Below, one piece after another: positions 8,860 to 17,529 of a stretch of 59,211 nucleotides of DNA. The notes below the pieces were generated by a model, which ran no database searches, had not been told where the DNA came from, and worked only from the letters and a program-made list of their open reading frames with translations. Both the position numbers and the translations under genes were made by a program. The stretch spans positions 1 to 59,211 of the forward strand of contig NZ_WTPY01000029.1 of assembly GCF_011378905.1 (NCBI RefSeq), written 5' to 3'. The DNA is from Paraglaciecola sp. 20A4 (GTDB lineage: Bacteria > Pseudomonadota > Gammaproteobacteria > Enterobacterales > Alteromonadaceae). Position 1 is the first letter of the stretch. The number at the start of each line of letters is the position of its first letter.

Positions 8860-11800
8860 ATGGCACAACTTGAATTACCTGCTTTAAACGTTGAAAACGG
8901 CCCACAATCTAATTATCAAGCATATTTATCAGCTTTGAGGCGCAGCGAATTCAGTGGGGATGTTGAGTTTAGTTATGCCAGCCGGTTAGCTGTTGCAACA
9001 GACAATTCTATTTATCAATCTCTTCCCCAGGCAGTTGTTTTGCCAAAATCAGTAGCGGATCTAAAAATTATCGGTGAGCTTGCTAGCCAATATGCTGATG
9101 TCACATTCAGCGCGAGAGGCGGTGGTACCGGTACAAACGGTCAATCTTTGACATCTGGCATTATTGTCGATGTGTCGCGACATATGAATCACATTTTGGA
9201 AATTAATCCACAAGAACGCTGGGTCAAGGTACAGGCCGGGGTGGTTAAAGATCAGTTAAACGATGCATTGCGACCTTATGGTTTATTTTTTGCGCCAGAC
9301 TTGTCTACCAGTAACCGCGCCACTATTGGCGGTATGATCAGTACCGATGCGTCTGGACAGGGCTCGTTGGTTTATGGCAAAACCAGTGACCACGTATTAG
9401 GGTTAACCTCTGTTTTAGTTGACGGAACACTGCTTGAGTCATCCCCCATGAGTATGGAGGAAGCCAAAAAAATCGCGAAAAACAACACTGCGACAGGGCG
9501 TTTAGTTAAGCAAATTCTTGCAACATGCGTTGATAAGCGTGAGCAGATCCTGGCAAAATTCCCACGTATGAACCGATTTTTAACGGGTTACGATTTAGAA
9601 CATGCCCTAAGTGACGATTTATCAACTGTAGATGTTAGCCGCGTAATTACAGGCTCTGAAGGCTCATTAGTGTTTGTAGCCGAAGCTAAGTTAAACGTGA
9701 CGCCTATTTCCAAACATAAAGCCTTGGTCAACATTAAATACGATTCCTTTGAATCAGCACTTCGCCATGCCCCGCATATGGTGGCTGCCCAAGCAACGTC
9801 AGTTGAAACGGTCGATAGCAACGTCTTGAACTTAGCTAAACAAGATATTATTTGGCATCAGGTAAAGGATCTCATCACCGAAGTTGAAAACAAAGAAGTG
9901 CTTGGCTTGAATATGGTTGAGTATAACGGTGACTCTGACGATGAACTGCAAGATAAAATAACGCTGCTTTGCAGTAAATTAGATGCGGCGTTGGCTAATA
10001 ATGAAGGCGGTGTGATTGGTTATCAAATTACGTTTGATAGCATTGATATCGGCAAAATTTATGCGATGCGGAAAAAGTCAGTAGGCCTGCTTGGTAAAAC
10101 CAAAGGCCGTAAAAAACCGTTGGCCTTTGTCGAAGATACAGGGGTACCGCCAGAAAACCTTGCTGACTTTATTATGGAGTTTCGTGCTTTACTCGATGCA
10201 AGGAATCTCAACTACGGCATGTTTGGTCACGTAGATGCGGGAGTATTACACGTACGTCCAGCTCTTGATATGTGCGATCCTGAGCAAGAGCAAATGATCC
10301 CCGACATTTCTAATGAAGTATCCGCGTTAGTCGCCAAGTATGGTGGTTTGTTGTGGGGAGAACATGGCAAAGGTTATCGCAGCGAATATGCACCGGCGTT
10401 TTTTGGTGAAGAACTTTATGCCGAGCTGCGAAAAATTAAAAGCGTGTTTGACCCCCACAATAAGATGAATCCAGGCAAAATTTGCACGCCTTACGAGAGC
10501 ACCGCCTCTTTGGTCAGCGTTGCAGGGGTTAAGCGTGGAGAATTTGATAGGCAAATACCCATTGAAGTGCGCGATGCATTCGAGCCCGCTATGAGTTGTA
10601 ACGGTAACGGCTTATGCTTTAACTATGACACTACATCGCCTATGTGCCCGTCGAGTAAAATAACGTCTGACAGACGCCATAGTCCCAAAGGACGAGCGGG
10701 GGCTATGCGTGAATGGTTGCGTCTACTGGCTAACCATAATGTGGATGTGAACGCCCTTGAGCGAAATGCCAAGAGTCAGAGCTGGTTTAAAAGGCTCAAT
10801 AATTCTATGGGTAAAGCCCAGTCGACTGATTTCTCTCACGAGGTTTTGGAAGTGATGGATGGTTGTTTAGCGTGTAAGGCATGCACCAGCCAGTGCCCGG
10901 TGAGCGTAGATGTCCCCACATTTCGTGCACGCTTCTTGTCGCTCTATTATCAGCGTTATTTGCGCCCCGCTAAAGACTATTTAGTCGGCAATATTGAAGC
11001 GATGGCCCCCTTGATGGCCAAAGCGCCTAACATGGTCAACTTCTTTTTGAAGCAAGGATGGATGAACAGTCTGATCAAGAAGTCAGTGGGGTATGTCGAC
11101 ACACCACTATTGTCTTCACCATCGCTAAAAAAACAGCTCGTGGGTCATCAAGCCAGTCGTTTTGACTTAGGCACGCTACAGGCACTAAGTGCTAAAGAAC
11201 GGGCTAAAAAAGTACTGATTGTACAAGACCCGTTTACCAGTTTTTACGAAGCTGATTTACTAAGTGATTTAGTCAAATTGGTGGAGCGCTTGGGTTACGA
11301 GCCCATATTGCTACCTTTTAAACCTAATGGTAAGCCTCAGCATGTTAAAGGCTTTTTAAAAGAGTTTGCTGTGACCGCCAAGGATAGTGCCGACTTTTTA
11401 AATAAAATTCTTCCGCTAGCTATTCCTATGATTGGCGTCGATCCCTCTTTGGTGTTGTGCTATCGAGATGAATATAAAACAGTACTTGGTGATACCCGAG
11501 GAAATTTTGAGGTGAAGCTGGTACATGAATGGCTGGCGAATATTGAACTTCCAAATAAAGGCCAATCAACAGAGATCGAATACGCCTTTTTCGGCCACTG
11601 TAGTGAAAAAACAGCGCTACCGGAGAGCGAAAAGCACTGGCAGCAGTTATTCCAACGAATGGGAATGTCTCTTACGCCCATTGCGGTAGGTTGTTGCGGA
11701 ATGGCAGGCACGTTTGGTCATGAAGCCAGTCATCTTGAGCAATCAAAAGGAATTTACGCCCTGAGTTGGCAAAAAGCCGTCGCTGCATTTGAGTCTTCTC

Positions 11801-11901
11801 AAATTCTAGCCACAGGCTACTCTTGTCGCAGCCAAGTAGCACGAATCGAAGGCGAAAAACCAAAACACCCATTGCAGGCAATGCTAGCCCACTTGTCATA
11901 A
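8860..11901 (+). CDS. ydiJ: YdiJ-type FAD/Fe-S oxidoreductase (D-2-hydroxyacid dehydrogenase)
   Basis: Large flavoprotein matching the YdiJ family; E. coli YdiJ is reported as a D-2-hydroxyglutarate dehydrogenase. In order it has a PCMH-type FAD-binding domain (RGGGTGTNGQSLTSGIIVD, STSNRATIGGMISTDASGQG), the FAD-linked oxidase C-terminal domain (MFGHVDAGVLHVRP, WGEHGKGYRSEY), then a ferredoxin-like region. A Cys cluster at about residues 580-600 (CNGNGLC, MCPSS) and C669-x2-C672-x2-C675-x3-C679 hold the Fe-S centres. A C-terminal CCG-like region (GHCSEKTALP, GCCGMAGTFGHE) follows. The total of about 1013 aa matches the family. Start ATG 8860 was preferred to a GTG at 8842 that adds six residues. 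Monocistronic. Confidence 0.93.
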   Translation: MAQLELPALNVENGPQSNYQAYLSALRRSEFSGDVEFSYASRLAVATDNSIYQSLPQAVVLPKSVADLKIIGELASQYADVTFSARGGGTGTNGQSLTSGIIVDVSRHMNHILEINPQERWVKVQAGVVKDQLNDALRPYGLFFAPDLSTSNRATIGGMISTDASGQGSLVYGKTSDHVLGLTSVLVDGTLLESSPMSMEEAKKIAKNNTATGRLVKQILATCVDKREQILAKFPRMNRFLTGYDLEHALSDDLSTVDVSRVITGSEGSLVFVAEAKLNVTPISKHKALVNIKYDSFESALRHAPHMVAAQATSVETVDSNVLNLAKQDIIWHQVKDLITEVENKEVLGLNMVEYNGDSDDELQDKITLLCSKLDAALANNEGGVIGYQITFDSIDIGKIYAMRKKSVGLLGKTKGRKKPLAFVEDTGVPPENLADFIMEFRALLDARNLNYGMFGHVDAGVLHVRPALDMCDPEQEQMIPDISNEVSALVAKYGGLLWGEHGKGYRSEYAPAFFGEELYAELRKIKSVFDPHNKMNPGKICTPYESTASLVSVAGVKRGEFDRQIPIEVRDAFEPAMSCNGNGLCFNYDTTSPMCPSSKITSDRRHSPKGRAGAMREWLRLLANHNVDVNALERNAKSQSWFKRLNNSMGKAQSTDFSHEVLEVMDGCLACKACTSQCPVSVDVPTFRARFLSLYYQRYLRPAKDYLVGNIEAMAPLMAKAPNMVNFFLKQGWMNSLIKKSVGYVDTPLLSSPSLKKQLVGHQASRFDLGTLQALSAKERAKKVLIVQDPFTSFYEADLLSDLVKLVERLGYEPILLPFKPNGKPQHVKGFLKEFAVTAKDSADFLNKILPLAIPMIGVDPSLVLCYRDEYKTVLGDTRGNFEVKLVHEWLANIELPNKGQSTEIEYAFFGHCSEKTALPESEKHWQQLFQRMGMSLTPIAVGCCGMAGTFGHEASHLEQSKGIYALSWQKAVAAFESSQILATGYSCRSQVARIEGEKPKHPLQAMLAHLS

Positions 11902-11913
11902 ATCAGAGCATGT

Positions 11914-11953
11914 AAAAAGGCAGGAAATACTCTGTAATCACTGCCTTCTTTTT
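11914..11953 (+). terminator. Terminator after the ydiJ-type gene
   Basis: AAAAGGCAG and CTGCCTTCTTTTT flank a loop of about 17 bases, giving a GGCAG/CTGCC stem followed by a T run. It lies 13 bases beyond the stop codon. Confidence 0.65.
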
Positions 11954-12037
11954 ACCGTGTTTTTGCAGGGGCATTAGCCGGTAAGCCAAAATTTTCACCG
12001 TACTTGTGCTGTTAACGCAAAGTGAATAGAGGCTATG

Positions 12038-12268
12038 CTAATGCGGGTCTATAACAGAGACCTGAACACTCAGACAAACGTCATGCTGTCGCGTGATAGA
12101 CACAACAAGCGAGTTGGCCAAAGTTAACGAGTGACAGTATTTTGCAGCCTTTGATAAAGTCAGCTGAATTTGTAATATATCCCTTAGCTTTTCCGATTTC
12201 GCTAGCCACTGAAACTGTTGTTGCCTAAGTCCTCTAACTTCTCTAACCCCTAAATCAGACTTAACCAT
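12038..12268 (-). CDS. Hypothetical 76-aa ORF after the MBL gene
   Basis: An ATG two bases after the stop of the MBL-fold gene opens a 76-aa frame. The sequence is rich in Gln, Leu and Arg, has no signal peptide or recognisable domain, and no Shine-Dalgarno sequence other than translational readover from the gene before. The position fits a coupled small gene, but the composition does not exclude a chance ORF. Confidence 0.22.
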   Translation of the reverse strand: MVKSDLGVREVRGLRQQQFQWLAKSEKLRDILQIQLTLSKAAKYCHSLTLANSLVVSITRQHDVCLSVQVSVIDPH

Positions 12269-12270
12269 CG

Positions 12271-13674
12271 TTAAAAAACTAAACTTTGGCCAAGGCTTGG
12301 GATGACGACTCTGATGTTTTTATCGGTCCATAATTTTTGCGCTAATGCCTCTTGAGCTTTGGGTTCACCATGGACTAAAACAACTTTGGGTGAATTTTCA
12401 AAATGAGCAACCCACTCAATTAGTTCACTTTGTCCAGCATGGGCCGAAAATCCGCCAAGGGTTTCGATCTGCGCTTTGACTACATAATCATCACCAAATA
12501 GTTTTAAGTGCTGTAGCCCATCTACGAGTAGGCGGCCCAATGTGCCGTTTGCTTGGTAACCACAAAAAATAATGCTGTTGCGTGCATCCCAAATACGCTG
12601 TTTAAAATGGTGGCGTATTCGCCCTCCGGTACACATACCACTACCGGCAATAATCAGCGCGCCTTTTTTCATTTTATTAATCATCATGGATTCGTCTGGT
12701 GTCACAGATAAAAATAACCGAGGTATGAAATCTTTTAAAATGGATTGTGCATGAGGACTTGCTTGTTCAATTTCATCTATATCGAGTGCGCTAAACCAAT
12801 GGTCGTAAACCTTTGTGACCTCAATTGCCATAGGGCTGTCGAGAATAACCTGCCAATTGTCTAATAAACCTTGCTGGTGTAGTTGACCCAAGTAAAACAA
12901 TATCTCTTGGGTACGTCCCACCGCAAAAGCTGGGATCATGATATTCCCACCGCGTTCTGCTGTATTGCGTAAAATTGTTTTAAGCTCAGATACCGTATTG
13001 TCGATAGATTTGTGATTGCGATCACCATAGGTGCTTTCCATCAATACAATGTCAGCCTTAGTCAGTATGGTAGGGTCTTTCATCAATACTGCACTTTTGT
13101 TGCCTAGGTCGCCGGAAAATACTAGTTTTTTCTGCTCGTCTCTTTCTTCAAAACTGAGCTCGACAATGGCAGAACCGAGAATATGGCCTGCGTCATGCAA
13201 ACAAACGTTTGCATTGTCTGCTATGGTAAATGCCTTGTTGTAGGTTTGAGGTTCACACTGTGTTAGTACCTGCATAACATCTTCTTCAGAGTATTCTGGT
13301 TCAACTAAGGGTTTACCTTTACGTGCTAGTCGGCGATTTTCACGGGCTAAATCTCCCATGTAGATACTGACCGAGTCTTTCAGCATGACCACCAATAATT
13401 CAGCCGTCTCTGACGTACAGTATATAGGTCCAGTAAAGCCGTCATGGACTAGTTTGGGTAACATACCGCTATGGTCGAGGTGGGCATGAGATAAAATCAC
13501 TGCGCCAATGGACGCGGGATTAAAAGGGAAGCCTTTATCACCTATACGCTCAATAGAGTTGCCTCCTTGATGCATACCACAATCTAGTAAAAGTTTACCG
13601 AAACTAGCGGACTCAACTAAGTGACAAGACCCCGTTACTTCTTGTGCCGCACCCCAAAAATAGATAATAGCCAT
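12271..13674 (-). CDS. MBL-fold beta-CASP RNase-like metallohydrolase
   Basis: Belongs to the metallo-beta-lactamase/beta-CASP group related to the CPSF73/Ysh1 RNA nucleases. The 467-aa protein carries the zinc-binding H63-A-H65-L-D67-H68 motif, preceded by LLLDCGMHQGG, later DAGHILGSAIVEL and FSGDLG, the MESTYGDR segment, the beta-CASP region with IPAFAVGRTQE and GSGMCTGGRIRHH, and a C-terminal GYQANGTLGR...VHGEPKAQE block (RNA-specificity domain). Many bacterial members are presumed RNases; substrates are usually unknown. Genes on the two sides do not reveal a partner. Confidence 0.9.
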   Translation of the reverse strand: MAIIYFWGAAQEVTGSCHLVESASFGKLLLDCGMHQGGNSIERIGDKGFPFNPASIGAVILSHAHLDHSGMLPKLVHDGFTGPIYCTSETAELLVVMLKDSVSIYMGDLARENRRLARKGKPLVEPEYSEEDVMQVLTQCEPQTYNKAFTIADNANVCLHDAGHILGSAIVELSFEERDEQKKLVFSGDLGNKSAVLMKDPTILTKADIVLMESTYGDRNHKSIDNTVSELKTILRNTAERGGNIMIPAFAVGRTQEILFYLGQLHQQGLLDNWQVILDSPMAIEVTKVYDHWFSALDIDEIEQASPHAQSILKDFIPRLFLSVTPDESMMINKMKKGALIIAGSGMCTGGRIRHHFKQRIWDARNSIIFCGYQANGTLGRLLVDGLQHLKLFGDDYVVKAQIETLGGFSAHAGQSELIEWVAHFENSPKVVLVHGEPKAQEALAQKLWTDKNIRVVIPSLGQSLVF

Positions 13675-14078
13675 GGTGATCCCTTTTTAAATGAGAAAAT
13701 TGTTTATATTGCCTATCTATAATGTAGCTCGCTTAACGTTAAATACTTTGTTGTGGATCTAGTTTCAGCGATTTTCTTTGATGATCGAACGTTGCAGGGG
13801 GAAAGTTGAAACTTGCGGGGTGAACACTGTTAAGGCTAAACGTTTTTAAAGCAATTGCTTATTCACAGGTCTATATAGCTAGCGTGTTAGAGCACAAAAA
13901 AGGGCAAAAAAAGCGTCTAACCAGAAAAGGAAGGCTATTTTTTATATAGACTATATGCATAGACGGCGGATAAATTAAGTCGAATGCCCAATGACGGGTT
14001 ATTCATTGGAGAACGAGTCAGCTCGAGATGAAATTAGAACTGACTATCAATATTACGAGCGTTTTATCACGCCTACTT
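13675..14078. other. Intergenic stretch without recognisable gene
   Basis: About 400 AT-rich bases holding the promoter side of the MBL gene and the 3' side of the lipoprotein gene. A short palindrome TTAACGTTAA occurs near 13733. I see no convincing gene, tRNA or strong terminator. Confidence 0.6.
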
Positions 14079-14357
14079 TTATTCTTTTTTCTCGCCGATG
14101 GCTTTGTCTTGACCTTTACAGATGGTGTCGTAGCCGTCTCGATAGTAGCGTAAATTTACGCAGGCTTCTTCGTAGCGCTTTTTAGCGGTTAGGGCTTGTT
14201 GTGGGTATTGTTTATTACCCATGGTTTTTCGCCATTCTGTGCATTGCTGTTCTTGGCGTTTAACCTCAAGAATATCCTCACAAGGCTTTTGTTGACTAAC
14301 GCAGCCTGTAAGACTGGTGACGATAAGTGTGCTTGCAATCAGTAACTGTATTTTCAT
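14079..14357 (-). CDS. Small Cys-rich lipoprotein coupled to a receiver-TPR gene
   Basis: A 92-aa protein with a lipoprotein signal peptide: basic start MKIQ, hydrophobic core, and lipobox LTGC with the modified Cys at position 19. The mature part is charged and has four further cysteines (26, 39, 66, 80), spaced as if for two disulfides in the periplasm. The motif spacing suggests a small helical hairpin, which is inference. It overlaps the upstream receiver-TPR gene by four bases (ATGA), so the two are translationally coupled. I do not recognise a named family. Confidence 0.75.
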   Translation of the reverse strand: MKIQLLIASTLIVTSLTGCVSQQKPCEDILEVKRQEQQCTEWRKTMGNKQYPQQALTAKKRYEEACVNLRYYRDGYDTICKGQDKAIGEKKE

Positions 14358-15997
14358 GCTACCTCTACATATTTACCGAGATCACTTTTAAGTGATTCGA
14401 ATTTTTGTTGGTGAGATTCAAGCATAACCATGTTTTTTAAATGACGATACATCTGTTTTAAGGTATTAATCGCACGGGTTTCTGGTTTTTTCATTTGAGC
14501 GATGATTTTCAGATTACATTGCAATATATTAAGTGCGGTACCCGTATGCACTGGGGCAACTTTTTGCGCTTCAGCAAAGGCGCCATGGGCCTCTTGAAAA
14601 CGCCCACTGTTATAATGCTCCGTCCCCAGTTTATTGAAGCTTTGGTATAGTCCCTTTCGCTGGGCAACTTTTTCAATACTGCATTTTAATGATAACAGAG
14701 TACTTTCATCCAAGTGTTTGCCGCTCATGACCAGTTTTTGACTAAGGCTATCAGCGTCGTCGTACTCGCCTAAATCTAACAGTACCTTGATAGAATCAGG
14801 AGCAAAAGCGGTTGGATACTCCTCGAAACGGATTGCTATCTGTTGTTGGCATTCGCTTAATATGCGCTTAGCTTCTAATAAACGTCCGTCTAAGACACTG
14901 ATACGGGCGGTCAAAATATTCTCATAAATACCGTAGTCAAAGTCTTCATCAATTCTTGCTAACGCCTCATCATGGCGGTAGCGTGCAATAGCTGTCAGCA
15001 TTTCGTGCTGATATTTACTGCGGATATGCTTATCAGTGCAGTTTTCGGCTGCGTCCAAAATACTCCGAAAGTAATTACATAAATGCGAAATATCCCGATG
15101 AATCGATTTCTTGGACTGTTCCCATACATCAAGACTTCGCAACTTGACCATCTCGTAGTTTTGATTTTGTCTGGCAATTTTGCAAGCGGCTAACTGACGC
15201 TCAACAGAAAAAGGCGCAAGGGATATTGCCTTTTCAATTGCGCAGAGTGCATCAGCGTAATTCTGCTGTTTTAGGTTGCATTGGGCTATAATATCGTATG
15301 CTTCAAATAGTAATGGATTACGCGATAGCACTTCTTCAGCAAGTGTAATTGCGTCGTCATATTGCTGAAGATTCATCTCCGTTTTTGCGAGTGCGATACC
15401 CACCCAAGTATGAGGGTTTTGCGCTAATAGCGGCGTCAACATGTGCTTAGCTTGTACATGTTCACCTGCTTTCCAATAAAGTTCAGCGAGCAATCGACAG
15501 CAGCTTTTGGTATATCGGGTGCCCGACATGATGGCTTGTCGACAAGCAGCTATCGCCCCTGTGGTATCATTTTTTTGCATGGCGTGATAAATAGAACTCA
15601 GCGTAACGCGTTTCTGATACGCTTTAGATAAGCGTAAATTGAGTTGTGCTTGCGAGAAGGGTTTAATCAAGTAGTCGTCTGGCTGCTTTTCAACACTGCC
15701 GAATACCACCGGGCGTTCGGAGTCTGCACTAACGACGGCAAATACCGTTTCTGGCTTAACGAGATTTTTTTGCCTGGCTTCTTCTAAGAACTGATAACCG
15801 TTCTTTTTACCTGAACCTAAATGTAGGTCACAGATAATAATATCGAATTTTTCTTTTTTGCACGCAGCGAGAGCTGAATCCGCGTTTTGTACAGCTACAA
15901 CGGATTGTGCGCCCATATTGTTTATTACCCCACGAAGTAATGTTAAAAAGGGCCGCTGGTCGTCTACGATTAATACGCGTTTGTCAGAATAATTCAT
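14354..15997 (-). CDS. Response regulator receiver protein with TPR repeats
   Basis: The N-terminal receiver domain (about residues 1-125) contains VLIVDDQRPFL with the acidic pair, the phosphoacceptor Asp in IIICDLHLG, Ser in VVSAD and Lys in YLIKPFS, so it should be phosphorylatable. The remaining 420 residues form helical repeats of TPR type (for example HTWVGIALAKTEMNLQQYDDAI, LFEAYDIIAQCNLKQQNYADAL, and FNKLGTEHYNSGRFQEAHGAF). There is no DNA-binding or enzymatic output domain, so output is probably by protein binding. No histidine kinase is next to it. It is coupled to the lipoprotein gene downstream. Confidence 0.88.
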   Translation of the reverse strand: MNYSDKRVLIVDDQRPFLTLLRGVINNMGAQSVVAVQNADSALAACKKEKFDIIICDLHLGSGKKNGYQFLEEARQKNLVKPETVFAVVSADSERPVVFGSVEKQPDDYLIKPFSQAQLNLRLSKAYQKRVTLSSIYHAMQKNDTTGAIAACRQAIMSGTRYTKSCCRLLAELYWKAGEHVQAKHMLTPLLAQNPHTWVGIALAKTEMNLQQYDDAITLAEEVLSRNPLLFEAYDIIAQCNLKQQNYADALCAIEKAISLAPFSVERQLAACKIARQNQNYEMVKLRSLDVWEQSKKSIHRDISHLCNYFRSILDAAENCTDKHIRSKYQHEMLTAIARYRHDEALARIDEDFDYGIYENILTARISVLDGRLLEAKRILSECQQQIAIRFEEYPTAFAPDSIKVLLDLGEYDDADSLSQKLVMSGKHLDESTLLSLKCSIEKVAQRKGLYQSFNKLGTEHYNSGRFQEAHGAFAEAQKVAPVHTGTALNILQCNLKIIAQMKKPETRAINTLKQMYRHLKNMVMLESHQQKFESLKSDLGKYVEVA

Positions 15998-16316
15998 GAT
16001 CTATGTACCTTTAGTGTCCGTTACATAAGGTGCTTGTGTGCTGTGCTTGTCGCAAAGTAATACCATGTAAATTGTCATTGGTTAAAATTTTAATCTTTAA
16101 TGGCTGCATGTATAAGATACAGAGAATTTGTTGAGCTTAGTTATAGGATCTTATCCTTAAGTATAAGTTTTGTATTCGGATTGGCTCAAATGGTCAGTTG
16201 GATGTTACTGTGAAAAACAGGATCTGTGATAATCTAAATAGCGGCTAAATTAGCTAAAATATTTTTAATTTTTTATGACAACCTCATTGGAAAATCTAAT
16301 GATAAGAGAAGGTTAG
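15998..16316. other. Divergent intergenic region
   Basis: About 320 AT-rich bases between the divergent receiver-TPR gene and ubiF. It must contain both promoters. A GTG-linked ribosome site AGAAGG lies at about 16306-16312 for ubiF. I see no gene or RNA. Confidence 0.55.
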
Positions 16317-17462
16317 GTGTTTGATTTTTGTATAGTTGGCGGAGGCATGATAGGTGCTGCAACTGCACTTGGTTTAGCTAAAAAAGGCTTTTCTATTGCC
16401 CTAATAGAGACACATATGCCTAAAGCGTTTGAACCTAGTGATGAGCCAGACATTCGTGTATCAGCAATTAGTGTGACTTCTCAAGCGTTACTTGATTCGC
16501 TTGGTGCATGGCAGCACATAGAGCAAATGCGTACCTGCAGTTATGGGCGCTTGTCTGTATGGGAGCGACCAGATTGTCGCACCGATTTTGTTAGCGACGA
16601 TATCAACGCACCACGTCTTGGCTATATTATCGAGAATCGAGTATTACAATTAGGCTTACATCAGGCGTTAGCCGACTTTACTAATGTAACCTGGTTTTGT
16701 GACAGCTCGGTAAAAGAGATAATTCCTGGTGATAAACCGGTAGTACATCTGATGGATAAACGTGTGCTGAACTGCCGTTGGTTGATTGGTGCAGACGGCT
16801 TGCATTCACAAGTACGCGAAGCTGCCTGTATCGGCACGCAAGGATGGCAATATCGTCAACAAGCCTTTGCGATTCAAATTATTACCCATGCTCCCCAGCA
16901 AGATATCACTTGGCAACAATTCATACCAACTGGACCCGTTGCATTTCTTCCCATGTATTCGCAGTTTGCATCCTTGGTGTGGTACAACACGAGTGACAAT
17001 ATCAAGCGCCTAAAAACATTACAGCCAGCCGCGCTCAAAGAAGAAATAATAAAGGCGTTTCCGGATGAATTGGTAGAGTTTGATGTGTTAAAAACAGCTC
17101 ATTTCCCCCTGATGAGAATGCACGCCAATCAATATGTGAAAGAGCATGTGGTACTTATTGGGGATGCAGCACATGCCATTAACCCACTCGCTGGTCAAGG
17201 TGTTAATCTAGGATTTAAAGATGTAGCGGCGCTACTCGATTGTATTGCTGAAGAATTGCCACAGAATACAGATTTATTACGCTATGAGTCTAACAGGCGC
17301 AAAGATAATTTATTGATGATGAGTGCGATGGATGTGATTTACGGCACTTTCAAACAGCAAAATCCATTATTTAAAGCGATACGAAATGTAGGGTTTAAAC
17401 TTGCTAATCACGGCGGCGTCGTTAAACAACAAGTGATGAAGTACGCTATGGGTCTTAACTAA
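16317..17462 (+). CDS. ubiF: 2-octaprenyl-3-methyl-6-methoxy-1,4-benzoquinol hydroxylase
   Basis: Flavin monooxygenase of the UbiH/UbiF/Coq6 family, here closest to UbiF, which adds the C6 hydroxyl late in ubiquinone synthesis. The 381-aa protein has the FAD-binding IVGGGMIGAATALGLAKKG at the N terminus, the middle WLIGADGLHSQVR motif, and GDAAHAINPLAGQGVNLGFKD near residue 280. UbiF-specific resemblance includes IGTQGWQY, WQQFIPTGPVAFLP and the end VKQQVMKYAMGL. Translation starts at a GTG, supported by AGAAGG about six bases upstream. It stands apart from the other ubi genes. Confidence 0.9.
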   Translation: MFDFCIVGGGMIGAATALGLAKKGFSIALIETHMPKAFEPSDEPDIRVSAISVTSQALLDSLGAWQHIEQMRTCSYGRLSVWERPDCRTDFVSDDINAPRLGYIIENRVLQLGLHQALADFTNVTWFCDSSVKEIIPGDKPVVHLMDKRVLNCRWLIGADGLHSQVREAACIGTQGWQYRQQAFAIQIITHAPQQDITWQQFIPTGPVAFLPMYSQFASLVWYNTSDNIKRLKTLQPAALKEEIIKAFPDELVEFDVLKTAHFPLMRMHANQYVKEHVVLIGDAAHAINPLAGQGVNLGFKDVAALLDCIAEELPQNTDLLRYESNRRKDNLLMMSAMDVIYGTFKQQNPLFKAIRNVGFKLANHGGVVKQQVMKYAMGLN

Positions 17463-17529
17463 TAGCGATAATATTACCCCCCGTTAATATAAAAAACAGC
17501 CATTTATTCGGTAACTTAGGAAAATTATA

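Noticed and set aside
13991-14185. 64-aa plus-strand ORF
   Set aside because: It overlaps the 3' end of the lipoprotein gene on the other strand and has no ribosome site or family match.
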